Both the position numbers and the translations under genes were made by a program. The notes under the pieces are model-generated. The model ran no database searches, was not told the DNA's origin, and saw nothing but the letters and a program-made list of their open reading frames with translations. Shown here one piece after another: positions 42,842-56,500 of a stretch of 64,000 bases of DNA. This stretch comes from Notolepis coatsorum (Eukaryota > Chordata > Actinopteri > Aulopiformes > Paralepididae). Numbering within the stretch: position 1 is the stretch's first letter; each line of letters opens with the position of its first letter. The stretch lies in contig OZ020601.1 of assembly GCA_963971535.1 (NCBI GenBank), forward strand, positions 22,230,191-22,294,190, in the 5' to 3' direction.

Positions 42842-44227
42842 AGGCCCACTTGCATGTTGTATTTTTGTTCAATAAACAATGTGACTAGGCCAACGGTGAC
42901 TTTCATGAAGAGGGGAATTTTTTTTTCGAAATTGACCCAGTTTTAGCGTTTTTATCAAAAAATGTGTCCGCCCAACCACAATCACCACGCACATGGATAT
43001 TTTAATCCATGGTTCATAACGTGCGCGTGTCATCTTAATGATGACATCACACAAGGTACAGGGCAGCAGGGGGCGCTGAGAATCACAGGCAGGTAGTGGC
43101 AGGAAGCAGAGAGCCTTCTTGTTACTACTAGGCTAGCCGAGGAGCTAGTATCTGTTTCACCTAACACTATTGCTCCGTGATCATAGCCATTTATCTCTAA
43201 AGCTAACCACTATTTGTAAAAGCCACAACCACGTTACCATATTTGTAAATATACTAATGTAAATCATTGTGTCGTTGTACATATTGTGTATATAACGTTA
43301 GTAGCTAAGTTAGCTAGCTTGCTAGCCAGCATTCTCGAAAATCCTAACATGCCCCGATTTAAAATGGTTCTCTCCTCTTTGTATACCTTTGTCCTCACAA
43401 ACAAAGTATTCTGCCAGGGAACTTATGGACACGACAGTAGTAGTAGTTATAAGGTGTTTGAGCTCGTAACATTAACGTTAGTTAGCTATCGTGGTAGCGC
43501 GTTTCGTGACCGAGTGCATCAATCATGAAAGGGGCTACTATCGTGCTATCAACATGCCGTGACGTGTAGCTTGCTAGCCAGCATGATGCGTGCAGCGCTT
43601 TGCCCCACAGGTCTGAGAAGAGGACCTGCACATTTTACTCGTTCCCGAAACCCTTTTACATGCCCCGATTTAAAATGGTTCACGACAGTAGACATAATGC
43701 TAACGTTAGCGGGGTAACGTTAGCCAGAGCCATATAGCCAGCTTGGTACTATGACCCGTGACGGGCATAAGGCGACAGCCTAACAGACCAATAGCGCTGC
43801 TATACTGAACAACAGGCTGCCTAGTGGTACATGTAGTTATTTTTTTACGACATTAAAACCCTTATAACTACCTTGTTTCAACCAAAAATGCAGTTGTAGC
43901 TGGTCCATCAAAGTCTCTCTGACGATTAAACGCATTTGCGTCTTGTAAGGCGTCCATTTGGATCAAGGAAATGGCTTTCTGCACTCGTCAAACTCCATTG
44001 TAGTGGATGAGAAGTAGGGGAAAGTTACCTTCAGTGACGTCACGGCACTGATAGCGTCTGATAAGCTTTTTGATTGGCTCCATACATGTTATTCATGCGT
44101 GGACATTTTTAACCCTTTCTAAGTGGAATTTCCGGCGTCAAATGGAAAAAAATAAATAATGAAATTAGATACCAATGATGTAAACTACCCATAATTGAAG
44201 AGTAGGGTTTAACCTGCAAGTGGGCCT
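42842..44227 (+). mobile_element. TTAA element family G
   Basis: 1386 bp between TTAA at 42838-42841 and 44228-44231. TIRs are AGGCCCACTTGCA and, inverted, AGGCCCACTTGCA. The interior is not recognised; it holds many GCTAGC and GTTAGCTA motifs and no clear ORF. It is joined directly to the family D copy that follows. Confidence 0.82.
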
Positions 44228-44231
44228 TTAA

Positions 44232-45130
44232 CACTTTCAGTGCCCAGCACGGGGCGCACATTTAGTGCTTGAATGCCCACCATCCACTTCAATGTTAGCA
44301 TTAATATCGCCTAATCTATGTTTTAAATTATGGCTATGCGTCTAATCTGCCCGTCGCTTATCAATGACTCATTTTCCAGTCAACATTGTCGAAGCGGATT
44401 GTTTTTTTATCTGTTCATTTCCGTTTTATAGCATTTTGAAAAGCCCTCGTTTTCAAGGGAAAAAACACCCTGTAATGTAATATTCTAGAACGTTGTCATT
44501 TTTCGGCCTATTTATGAATCGTTTTCAAATAAACGCTAGATTATCGATAGTATATGTGTACGTATGCACGCTGGTGCCGCGACCTGAAAATCAATTCTTA
44601 GTTCCTGATCGCTCGCACAGTCAAACAGCCATATCACATAGGGGAAAAGCTTATATCTCCGTGAAAACAGGTCTGATTATCCTAAGACTGGTCAAATAGA
44701 TTCCTTACCTGAGATCAGATGGTATCCAAATGGATTATTCCAATTCCTGATCGCCATTCCAAAAATCAATAATTTTATTGATCCAACGTGTATATTGTAA
44801 AACGCATATTACACGCTGTACTGAGGGTCCACAATGAATCTGATCGGCTCCGGTTACATGCGTGAGAAGTAAATTGTGGATTCCGGAGTTTTTTTTTCTC
44901 ATCCATTTTCATTGAGTCCAATCCAAAAGGGTGCATTACCATCTGGGAGACGATAGGGGGCGCTTTTTTCCACATCTGAGCGCCTGATGAGGCTGGTTTA
45001 CCAACGGTAGACTCGTTGATAAAATATGAATTCAGATCGCTAATAAAAAGAAATTCACGAGAATTCTCGTGATGGGCATTCAGGGGGCGGGCTGATAACC
45101 AGAGATATCTCGTGATGGGCATTCAAAGTG
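44232..45130 (-). mobile_element. TTAA element family D, uninterrupted copy
   Basis: 899 bp between TTAA at 44228-44231 and 45131-45134. Terminal CACTTT in both orientations. Palindromes are TCACGAGAATTCTCGTGA (45055-45072) and GAGATATCTC (45102-45111). On the minus strand an exon-like stretch (MAIRNWNNPFGYHLIS) ends at a GTAAGG donor near 44709. Confidence 0.87.
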
Positions 45131-46523
45131 TTAAGCATGGCATTTTAGTCAGATGTTAAGCATGGCATTAGTCAGATGTTAAGCATTTTAGTCAGATGTT
45201 AAGCATGGCATTTAGTCAGATGTTAAGCATTTTAGTCAGATGTTAAGCATTTTAGTCAGATGTTAAGCATGGCATTTTAGTCAGATGTTAAGCATTTTAG
45301 TCAATGTTAAGCATTTTAGTCAGATGTTAAGCATGGCATTTAGTCAGATGTTAAGCATGGCATTTAGTCAGATGTTAAGCATGGCATTTAGTCAGATGTT
45401 AGGTATTTTAATCAGATGTTAAGCATGACATTTAGTCAGATGTTAAGCATGGCATTTAGTCAGATGTTAATTCTATGGGTATTTCATGGGTTTACAGTGT
45501 GTGGTGTTTCAGACACAATCAAAGCATATGGCAGTCGTGAATCAACAAACAAAAAAAAATCAGTAACCATAAAGAATTATAAAAAAGGAAGGGTTTGGAA
45601 GAATCCACATGTCAAAAAAAGACTGGTATAGTAGAGTAACTAAACACATGGTAGATTTACTGTCATTCTGCTGCCCTTGTGGTTGATATTTTCACCATGC
45701 TGCACACACACCGATCTGTGATGTCAGAGCACCTCTTTAGAGATACTCTCAAAGTCCGTCTAGGAAAGAAAAGAGGCACATCACAGACGGGTGGGGCAGA
45801 GCCACCAGGGGGCAGCATAATGGCCATGTGTTTAGTTACTCTTTAACCACCACATCACTGGGCACATCAGCGGCCCCCACTAATGAACAAGCCAACGAGG
45901 TGTAAAACGCGTCAGGGTGAGAGACGGTGCCAGTGGTTACATCCTGGCCCTTAACGGCTGACTGATCAGAGGGCAGAGGCTCTCCTTGAGTCTGTCCCTG
46001 GCTGTCTCTGGCCAAGGCAGATGTAGGAGACAGATGTTGGAGGCAGATGGATGGCCAGGGTCAGAGCTCCTGCAACCTGTTGCACAGCGCCACACAGCCG
46101 CTGAATACAGTATACTGAGAGGACTGTTCACTGGGAAAAAATATCCAATTGCAATTCATTTGACTGATATTGCAATTGTGATATGATTCACAATATTAGA
46201 GGGAATGATCATTTTTGTGTCGATCACTAAAATCTTCATTGGAAAACATGTTAAAATGATCATGTATGATTTTTGTGGGGATCTGCACCCCCTGTACATG
46301 TTTTCCTAACACTTGGTTCAGACTACACATCGTCTTTCACGATGGTCACCATGTCAGATTAGGTTATCACAGCATCATATCCTGCTGTGTCATAGTCTCG
46401 TGTAGCCAGACCTCTCTCCACACTAGGTTAGCGCTGTGCGCCAGTGCCGGAAAGAGGTCTGGCTGATTATCATTCCACTATAGGGGGAAAAAAACACTCT
46501 GGCTTAATTGTATTTCTTTAAAA

Positions 46524-46986
46524 CAGGGGTTCTCAAACCACGACCCCACACTTAATGTATTGCGGAATTTCAACGTGGAATTAAGGAATATCAAATGAAA
46601 AGCACACGTTGTTGAACTTGATCATGCACATTTATTCGAACATTTTATTACAGTACTATGTTATCACCTACCACTGCACTTTACTGTCTTATTGTTGTCT
46701 CACTGTTCTGTCCTGTTTTGCACTTATTTATTTATCATTATTATTATTATGTTGTTCCTATTTGTGAACAAATCAATCATGCACTGAAATGTCAAATCAC
46801 GTTCCATTTGTACCTGTACAATATGGTGAATAAAGAAATCTGAATCTGAATACACATTTATAAAACAAGGCATATTAGCCTAAATATGTTGCCAAAAAAT
46901 AAAGAAAATTTAAATTAGAAAATTTAAATAAAATATCTTGCCAATGCGCTGTCACCTACCCGCGACCCATAGTTTGAGAACTGCTG
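46524..46986 (+). mobile_element. hAT-type element carrying a LINE 3' tail
   Basis: Ends CAGGGGTTCTCAAACC and GTTTGAGAACTGCTG; flanks CTTTAAAA and CTTTAAAC. The middle (about 46650-46855) looks like a LINE 3' UTR with an AATAAAG and (ATCTGA)n tail. Confidence 0.75.
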
Positions 46987-46994
46987 CTTTAAAC

Positions 46995-48538
46995 CAACCA
47001 CAATCACGCCAAACTCGGGATGCAGCGACGGTGCCCTTGTATAATAGTGTCATAACTTTGAATATAAAAACAAAGGTGCAGGTGAGGGTCTGTATGCCCC
47101 ATCGCTTATATTATACATTACAATCAATATGGCAATAAAGACTTAATTTTAATGAATGGTTTGGACATCAACCCGTTGCGGCTTCCATCTGTGCGGCTAC
47201 CCCAAACTAAATGTATTTTTGTGACATCACTGGTAATAATTGTTCACGTTATTTAGTTTATTCTATTGTTTATTCATACTAGTTTCTTTCCCCCCATTCC
47301 TTATGGCATTTCTGCATTATTGGATAGCACAGTTAGTGACAGGATCAGGGGTAGAGAGAAGGGGATGACATGCGCAAGATGCAACAAAGGTCTTGTGGAT
47401 TGAACGCATGGTTTGATTACATGGTGTGTGTCCTCGCATGGCCCCTGAAAACTAGGCTAATCTTAAACAAATGCTCACGTTTCTCATACAAATTAAAATT
47501 AGCCCATATTCCAGATTTAGTATCTAAAGTCTATTATCCTCCTCATACATAAGAATTATGAATAAACATGAAAACCATGGGATGTTTTGCATGGAAGGGG
47601 AAATTATTGGACTACATGCTGTCATGGCAGCAGTGTCCAAATGACCAAATAATTTTTAATGCAGTTATTTGGCCGGTGACCATCCTTATTTTCATTGAGG
47701 CAACAGTACATTCTGAGAAGCATGGGGAGTGAGTAAATATGGGTGAAAGACATGTGTTGTCTGGGATGCATAGGTCTCTTGGCAGGTATAACACATTTAT
47801 GTTCATAAATGATAAAGGAATTTGAAATGAGCATAAAATGAACTCCCAAGGAACACGTCGCAGGAATTGTCATCAGACTAGACAATGGTAGACTTTTGGT
47901 ACCAGATGGTACAAGAGGTAAATATCATCATTCCTGATGGCTGCACTGGAAACATGTCGCCCCCGACGGTATCCTGTAACAATCTGGCTGTATTCGTGCA
48001 GTCTGATCCCAGCACCACAATACTCAATTCAGAATGGATTTCACCTTTAACAAATATTGAAATAGTATAGTCTTTGCGATTTTGTATATTGCACTATTGA
48101 GTCATATTACGATGTTGATAAAATTCTGATCAATTGTTCATGTACCGCGTCATGTACCGTGTCATGTACCGCGGCATGTACCGCGTTATGTACCACGTCC
48201 AATGGGTGATGAAGTGGGGCCATTGGGTCCAATGAGGTTAGATCACTCAGATTCCTGTATTTACAACATTTATCAAATTAACACATAGTACATGGTAACA
48301 ACTACCTTTGTGCCAACAATAGTTTTGGTGGGACAGAAGATACATTTTATAATATATAGTAATTTCTTTCTCTTTGTCACTAAATACAGTTACTGTCATT
48401 TGCCTTCGTAGGGCAGTATTGCACTCACATATTCCTATTCCGTGGACGGATGAATGGGATGTTCTGGGAATCCTTAGTGTCCTCACATATATTCCTACTC
48501 TGTGGATGGATGAATGTGATAATGGGCGCATACTAACT
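46995..48538. other. No gene seen
   Basis: AT-rich sequence with the short 15-bp array at 48125-48205; short ORFs only. Confidence 0.35.
48125..48205. repeat. 15-bp tandem repeat
   Basis: Five copies of CATGTACCGCGTCATG-like units. Confidence 0.85.
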
Positions 48539-48807
48539 CAGTGTTTCTCAGACCCAGATCTGGGGACCAGTGCCGGTCCTGGGGTTGTTGCTAGGTGGTT
48601 CTTGGTCTAACTGTATGGTGTAGAAATATACTGTTTCATAGTATTAAAGCCTTAATCGTTGACGTGTTATATGTGGACCTCGAGAAGACTAATGTTAGCA
48701 GACTAGTGTTTTCAGCTGCTTCAATAAACAACAAACAAGTGCTTGTTTGTCCCCAAAGACAAAAAAAATCATGGGTCTCTTGAGAGCAAAGAGTTTGAGA
48801 AACACTG
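48539..48807. mobile_element. hAT-like MITE (CAGTGTTTCTCA ends)
   Basis: 269 bp with inverted ends CAGTGTTTCTCA and TGAGAAACACTG. No clear target duplication. Confidence 0.65.
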
Positions 48808-49500
48808 CATTAGATCATCTCTACTGTCAGTGTCTACTGCTATATTCTGACATTGAGTCCTGGACTATTCATTCAAACCTTTATTTATTCTCGAAAAGAC
48901 AATTGAGGTCACCCTCCTTTTCAATGTCGTCGAGACTTTAGACATTTCAATGCACACTACAATATAACAATAATAAATATTAATAACTATCTATATAGTA
49001 CTTTTCACACATGGGCCGCAGTCCAGAGTGCACCACGGCAATTAGTATAAAATGAATATAGGGATCAAATTGACAGAATAAAAAAAACAATGCATAAATT
49101 GCAATCATAAGAATAGGGATAAAAGACAATAAAAGTAGTGCAATGTAAACGTGCAGACTTAAGAATAGGCATAAAATAAGTACAATAGTACAATGTTGCT
49201 CGAAGGTCATCTCTACTGTCTACTGCTATATTCTGACATTTAGTCCTGGACTAGATCATCTCTACTGTCTACTACTATATTCTGACATTTAGTCCTGGAC
49301 TAGATCATCTCTACTGTCTACTGCTATATTCTGACATTTAGTCCTAGACTGGATCATCTCTGCTGTGTGCTGCTATATTCTGACATTTAGTCCTAGACTG
49401 GATCATCTCTGCTGTGTGCTGCTATATTCTGACATTTAGTCCTGGACTGGATCATCTCTGTCATGTGCTGGTAATACATTGACATTTTAGTCCTGGACTG
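48808..49500. repeat. About 57-bp minisatellite with an insertion
   Basis: Units of ATCATCTCTACTGTCTACTG, CTATATTCTGACATTTAGTC, CTGGACT. The first unit is separated from the rest by about 340 bp of dispersed repeat (48865-49203). Confidence 0.88.
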
Positions 49501-49724
49501 GCTAACTGTGGCTTGGTGGAACCATCTGCCTCCAAACACAACGGACACACCTCCCTGTCCGGTCTCTGCGCTCTGTGTTTTGACACACAGAGAGGAGTGG
49601 GGAGCAGGGGGGGCACATGTGTGATTTATTTGGTAGCCTTTATTATAGAGGCAGGCCTGTGAAGGACATATTCAATCTCATGCTTGCAAATATCTATAAT
49701 TTTATGGTTTAGCACATCATCCCC

Positions 49725-50890
49725 ATCAGGCAGAGGAGGCCAGGGGGAGGCAGGGGGAAGTGGGGGGGGGGAGGCAGAGGGGGGGGGACAGGGGAGGCAG
49801 AGGAGGCAAAGGGGGGGCAGAGGAGGCAAAGGGGGGGCAGGTGAGGCAGAGTGGGGGGGGGGGGGGCAGGGGAGGCAGAGTGGGGGGGGGGGGGCAGGGG
49901 AGGCAGAGTGGGGGGGGGGCAAGGGAGGCAGAGGGGGGGACAGAGGAAGCAGAGGGGAGGCAGAGGGGGGGGGCAGGGGGAGGTAAGCAAAGGGAGGCTA
50001 AGGAGGCAGATAAGGCAGAGGAGGCAGAGGGAGGTGGGGGGAGGCTGAGGAGGCAGAGGGGGGGGGGCAGGGGTGGCAGAGGGAGGTGGGGGAGGCTGAG
50101 GAGGCAGAGGGAGGTGGGGGAGGCTGAGGAGGCAGAGGGGGGGGGCAGGGGTGGCAGAGGGAGGTGGGGGAGGCTGAGGAGGCAGAGGGGGGGGGCAGGG
50201 GTGGCAGAGGGAGGTGGGGGAGGCTGAGGAGGCAGAGGGAGGTGGGGGAGGCTGAGGAGGCAGAGGGAGGTGGGGGAGGCTGAGGAGGCAGAGGGGGGGG
50301 GCAGGGGTGGCAGAGGGAGGTGGGGGGGGGCTGAGGTGGCAGAGGGAGGTGGGGGAAGCTGAGGAGGCAGAGGGGGGGGGGCAGGGATGGCAGAGGGAGG
50401 TGGGGGAGGCTGAGGAGGCAGAGGGAGGTGGGGGAGGCTGAGGAGGCAGAGGGAGGTGGGGGAGGCTGAGGAGGCAGAGGGGGCGGGGGGGCAGGTGTGG
50501 CAGAGGGAGGTGGGGGAGGCTGAGGAGGCAGAGGGGGGGGGGCAGGGGTGGCGGCAGAGGGAGGTGGGGGAGGCTGAGGAGGCAGAGGGGGGGGGCAGGG
50601 GTGGCAGAGGGAGGTGGGGGAGGCTGAGGAGGCAGAGGGAGGTGGGGGAGGCTGAGGAGGCAGAGGGGGGGGGGGCAGGGGTGGCAGAGGGAGGCTGATG
50701 AGGCAGAGTGTGACAGAGAGAGGCGGGGGTGACAGAGGGGGGACAGGGGTGGCAGAGGAGGCAGAGGGAGGCAGAGGGAGACAGAGGGAGGGCAGAGGAG
50801 GCAGAGGGAGACAGAGGGAGGGCAGAGGAGGCAGAGGGAGACAGGAGGGGGGGGCAGAGGTGGGAGGGGGAGGCAGAAGGGCCCTGCAGC
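49725..50890. repeat. 1.2-kb G-rich polypurine minisatellite
   Basis: Imperfect units built of GAGGCAGAGGGAGGTGGGGG and GGCTGAGGAGGCAGAGG with long G runs. Almost no pyrimidines other than the C and T of GGCA and GGCT. The C-rich minus strand gives false Pro/Ser/Leu ORFs of up to 437 codons. Confidence 0.97.
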
Positions 50891-53581
50891 ACTGCTCCCA
50901 ATCTGGCGCCAGCCAACGCAAACAGCTGCGGTGCTAACACAATTAATAACCGGATGAGTTAGTACCAGACACAAGGCAAACCCCGGCACACAGCACCACG
51001 ACAGGCAGACACACGCACACATTTTAAAGACTTGATTTAGAATCTACAGATCATGCGGTATAACTCGCATACAGTGTGATTCAAATATTAACAAGAGGTT
51101 CAATATGCTGTCAAGGAAATCTTATAAGACGTTCCTCGAAAGCATGTAGAATTGATGATGACGGGTATAGAAAACACGGGTCTCTCTCTGCCTGGCTACC
51201 TACTGCAGCAGAGAGTCACCTAAATCCTGCCAGGGATATCCCAGCAGTTATCGGCTATATTAAGCCTGATCAAATTCCGATCCTTTTTTGTTAAGAAAAA
51301 TTAAACCCATTAAGAGAATGCTGTGATGTAGGCTATTAGACATGCTGTCTGTACATGACATTAGACAGTAATGTACTTGAAGTGTGCAGCTGTATTATCT
51401 AGCTAAATACTAACTGTAATGTATAGTACTTGAATATAATAATAATAATAATAATAATAATGCAGGACTTTTAGAAGTCTTTATTCGGCATGCAACGACA
51501 CACTTGCGATGGGCGGCACACACATGCATTATTTTTTGGGTCGCCGATGCGATTGAGTCTCTGCGCTTGACACATGAAGTGTGCAGCTGTATTATCTAGC
51601 TAAATACTAACTGTAATGTACTGTGCAGCTGTATTATCTAGCTAAATACTAACTGTAATGTACTTGCACAGTGCAGCTGTATTATCTAGCTAAATACTAA
51701 CTGTAATGTACTTGCAGTGTGCAGCTGTATTATCTTGGAAAATATGGGATTGCAACTCGACGCTGAATGACTGGGATCAGGAGGCCATCCCTAGCGACGG
51801 GGGCCTGGGCCTGCTCCCGAACAGGCCTGCAGGAAGATCACTAACTGCAAGTCTATGGACATGACCAAGGCTGACAAATATCACAACCACATACATGTAA
51901 AGACACACAGACAGACACATACACACACACAAACCATGTATACACACCAGCGACAGAATAAACCCAGATGTAGAACACTCATACGTACACACTCTGGCCA
52001 CACAATGCACTTGTATTCTTATTCTCCTGTAAACGCATACACTACAGACAGACATAGCTATACCAGCAGGCAAGTATTGGATGGATGGATTCACGGTGCC
52101 CGTTTTTTTATGCTCTGATCGCCAGCATTGGCATTCGTTTTGAATACTACATACGTTGATCGGCTGGATCCATGTGAAATCATTGTAGGATCAAGGTGGA
52201 ATTGACGTCAGATAGTCCTTACCTTTGATGGGGGGTTATTCCAAAAAGAATATTCCAATTGTCTGATCGCGATTTCCAGTATTGATGTCCATCGGGTCCC
52301 TGACATGCATTGGCACAAAATATGAATCAAGTGTGTTCCAAGCGTTCCAAGTTGCTTGAATGAACCGTTTCACATGCCCGAAGCCCAATTATCCGCCCGG
52401 ATCATAAGATGTAACACACAGTGTGAAATAAGGTTTCAAAGAGTAGGCGATACTGCCACCTAGCAGGATTTGGCCTGTATTGCACTCTCGGGGTCTCAGA
52501 ATGAGTTCCAATGGTAACACGAGGTCTGTGAGATTGTATAGGATATTAAAATGGAAAAAAATTCAAAAACGATCTAAAAACACACACTGTTTATCCTATA
52601 TCCATGTCTACTTTGAGTAACACACTAAACATCACGACTGTCTGTCTATCTCCGTGCTTAGATGGGTGATGTTGGGACATTGTGTGTCGCTCTGGAATAT
52701 CGCCCCTTATTTACTTTTTTTTGTTATTTAGATAGTTTCCACTGTTTATCGGGGTGCTGACGCTATGGTCGCCGTCTCCAAGCAAATCGTGCATTTTGTT
52801 TACTCTAAGCTATGCTTATCGATATGATTTCTATTTTGTATTGCTCCTGTGCGTGACGCGGATTTATCGTCTTGTTTATCATGGAGGAATATATATATCT
52901 ATGTTTATGACCGCAGCCGAGTTGCTTCTGCTTACTTATTTCATGAATGGGGGTCTTGTAATTTCATTGGCCATGCTCTTTCACTATAGTTAAACGTCAC
53001 GCCCAGCACCTGGCTGCGTCGGCAACCAGACGCGTCACTATCTGCTCATCTACATGTTGAACTCTGAACTCGCTGGGATGGCGGACGAACTCATGCACAT
53101 CGCCCCCACCCGGTGCGGCAGACTAATTGCACTACCCCCAAGCTGCAGGCAAAGGTTTCATTGGTTGGTTGGACGTTTTGCTGGCGGATTGCAGAGTGGG
53201 TACAATGCAGTATGGCTCAATGGTTGTTGAGGGGATGCAGACCAGAGAGAGACTGTGGTCTTGTTTACATCAGGGCCCCCCCCTTTTTTCTTTTCATTTT
53301 CAATCTTAATTCATAACATTTGTTACATGCAGATATATAGTGCTGTGGCAACCATACATTTATGACATACAGGAGAATACATACATTTGAGGGGGAGGAA
53401 ACTGTACATTGGCAGGTACCCTCTGCTCTGAGTTTTAAGAGCGAACTTTAAGAAATAACAGACCAATAGTCAATGTTGCACCCTCCCCAGTTTGCAGGAT
53501 GTGCTGCCCATTTGTTATCATTCTGCTATCATTCAGTTGTAGGTGTGTGTGTATGTGCATATATGTTTATGTATCGCTATC
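50891..53581. other. Mostly unassigned, with a decayed family D/F-like piece
   Basis: About 52100-52560 (minus) resembles the TTAA families: an exon-like stretch before a GTAAGG donor near 52222 and ATTATCCGCCCGGAT. TTAA ends could not be fixed. Confidence 0.4.
51380..51740. repeat. About 47-bp tandem repeat with a dispersed-repeat insertion
   Basis: Units of GTGCAGCTGTATTATCTAGC, TAAATACTAACTGTAATGTA. An (AAT)n-headed piece (51437-51575) separates the first unit from the others. Confidence 0.85.
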
Positions 53582-53585
53582 TTAA

Positions 53586-56500
53586 CACTTTAAGTGCCGA
53601 AAACGTGTTTAGGCGTCTTTCCTAGCCATGCTAAAGTTGCCGAGGACGCCCTAACTCGTCTTTAATATCAATATTTCAAAAATCTGTGATCGGAATCATA
53701 TTTCCCCTCTGCAGCCTTAAGTCAAGATAGACTGCGCTCACAAATTATAACACTGGGTGCTGAAATCCCGTCGAGTATAATAGAAAGAAAGCAATACGCT
53801 TGGACCAGCACTCTCAGATTTTGGTAGATTTAATCGCAGCCTGAAACAAACATGTTTCGGAACTGTAATGTTCCTTCTTCAGTGTTGATGGCTAGCAAAT
53901 GTTCTCACAGACAATATTGTTTTTATATCAAGAACAGCAGGAAGTGACATCATCCACAGGTGTGTTGAATTACTATAAGGTCTAGTTTGACCCAGGAAGT
54001 ACTTTGAAGTCAAGAGTCCATTCTTAAGTCAAAATTACCTAAATATACAAATACAAAATGTAGATAATAGATACAAAAACATAACATTGTTATACTAGAA
54101 ACAAAACCAAAATTGACATCTAATATGTATGGCTAGATATAGGTACATTCTAATGCCTTATTCATTTTCAATATAAACCATAGACCAGAACCCTAGGGTA
54201 AATAAGTCCGCCCTTTGGCTTACAGTCAAACTCTTTTTTTGAGCCTCGTAATAAAGAGGAAACCAGATGAAAAAACTAAAGTCAAAATTACCACAATATA
54301 CAGATGGTAAATGTAGGTATAAGATTAAAATTAAAATTAAAATTATTGTGCAGGAAACAAAAAACTTAAATCAAAGTAGCAAAAATATCTAGTATGTCTA
54401 GCTAGATAGATACACTACAATGCCTTATTCATTTTATATAAGCCATAAACAACAAAAACAAAAACTAAACAGGAAACCCATTGGGTAAATAAGTCTGTAT
54501 TTATATATGGCTAGATAGATACACTCTAATGCCTTATTCATTTATAAATAAACAATAAACAATAAAAAGTAAACCAGAGACCCTTGGGTAAATAAGTCCG
54601 CCATTGTGTATGGCTAGATACACTCTAATGGCTAATTCATTTTATATAAATAAACAATAAACCATAAAAACCCTTGGGTAAATACGTCCGCCATTATGTA
54701 TGGCTAGCTAGATACACTCTAATACCTTATTCATTTTTTTTATAAATAAACCATAAACAATCAAAAGTAAACTTGAAACCCTTTAAAGGAAGCAGGTCAA
54801 CAAGTTCTCTTCATTCATACCTCTTGGTTCTATACAATTAAAGAGGTGAATAAAATAACATTCCCTTTGCAAAAGTAGCTTATGTCTGTCACCTCCCCTG
54901 GCGGGCCTATGTACCAATTCTAGACCCATGTAACGGAGATCTTTGACAGCATGCTTGCAAGAATTAAAGTGTCTAGCTACCGCCGATTTGACGTCTGCAT
55001 TTCTGATTGAACACTTATGTTCACTGATTCTTAATTTGAATGGTCTCGTTGTTTTGCCCACATATGAAAAATCACAAGGGCATTTCAGCAGGTACACTAT
55101 GTTGGAGGAGTTGCAGGTAATACGCCCTTTGACCGATAACCGTTTGCCCGTTTTTGGGTGTGTATAACTTTTGTCTTTGATCATCCCTTGGCAATGTACA
55201 CAAGATTGACAGGGAAAGTTCCCATCTGGGATGTTAAGACATAAAGTGAGTAGATTGTACCTTGGGAAAATCCGTTTTCACCAGCAGATTTGAGAGATTC
55301 GCTTGTCTTTTGTAATAGTAATTGGGCGAATGCTGAAACGCCGCTCCAACTATAGGATCTGACTGTAAAATATGCCAGTATTTATTGACAATGGTACGTA
55401 TGTCTCTAGTAATCGGGCTGTAAGTAGACACAAAGGCCACTTTGTCAGAGTGTACCTTTTTCTTCTTAGGGGCTAGTAACAAGGATCTGTCAATCTGCTG
55501 AGTTTTGTGCAGGGCCTTAGCTGTTAATATAGCACTGTATCCTCTGTCATGAAAGTTCTCCCGTAGGGTTTCGGCTTGGGCCTTGAATCTGACCTCCGTG
55601 TCACAGATTCTCTTATACCTGAGTATTTGGCTGAAAGGAAGACTATTTTTTAAAGCCGGGGTATGGTAGCTAGAAAAATGTAGGAACGAATTTCTGTCTG
55701 TCTCTTTTTTGAAGACCTCTGTATGTAATGAAGTCCCACCTGGGGCTTTGTTGATTAAAACGTCCAAAAAGGGTAGCGTTTGTAAGTCAAACTTCAAAGT
55801 AAATTTTATCGTTACTCTGCAAGAGTTGAGATATTCAAGGAAGTCATGGAGCTCAGACGATGTACCTGACCAAATAAAGAATAGGTCATCTATATAGCGC
55901 ATGTAGGATTTGACATGTTTCTCAAACGGGTTATTATTAAAAACATGTTCTAATTCAAATTTCGACATAAAAAGATTAGCAAGGTTCACTGCAGCTGGCG
56001 AGCCCATGCTGAGTCCTCTGTTCTGCAAATAATATATATCTTGAAATCTAAAGTAGTTCCTCGTAAGCACAAGATCGGCTAGTCTAACTAGCGCGTCTGT
56101 GGAGGGGAGTAATTCTGCTCTCGAGTTTAAATAAAAACTCAATGCGTCTAACGCGTCAGCATGTGGAATGCTAGGGTACAGGCTGACTACATCCATTGTA
56201 ACTAGAAAGTCTGTGGGACTAATATTACAGACTAGAAGCCCACTCAGGAAGGAAGTAGTGTCTTTTAAATACCCGCGTTGTGAAGAGGCCAAATCCTTAA
56301 TATGTGCGTCTATATATTGCGATATTTTCTCTGTGGCAGAGCCTATGCCAGAGACTATAGGTCTACCTGGAGGGTTAACTAGATCTTTATGGATCTTGGG
56401 TAAGGTGTAAATGATAGGCGTAATTGGGTGCTCTACAAACATAAATTTAAATTCATTTTCAGTGATTACCTCAGCTAATCTGAGGCTTTTTAGGACTGTT

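Larger units (their letters stand above)
42709..45475. repeat. 24-25-bp minisatellite split by two TTAA elements
   Basis: Units of TTAAGCATGGCATTTAGTCA plus GATG occur at 42709-42837 and 45131-45475. The middle is the G and D element pair. The unit itself contains TTAA, so each repeat is a possible target site. Confidence 0.92.

Noticed and set aside
45715-45762. Possible usp45 exon with CTTTCCTAG acceptor (TDFESISKEVL)
   Set aside because: Stops after 11 codons and has no donor.
49709-51022. Minus-strand ORFs of 437, 404 and 307 codons rich in Pro, Ser and Leu
   Set aside because: They are the C-rich strand of the G-rich minisatellite, open in all frames because the array lacks A and T. 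No domain.
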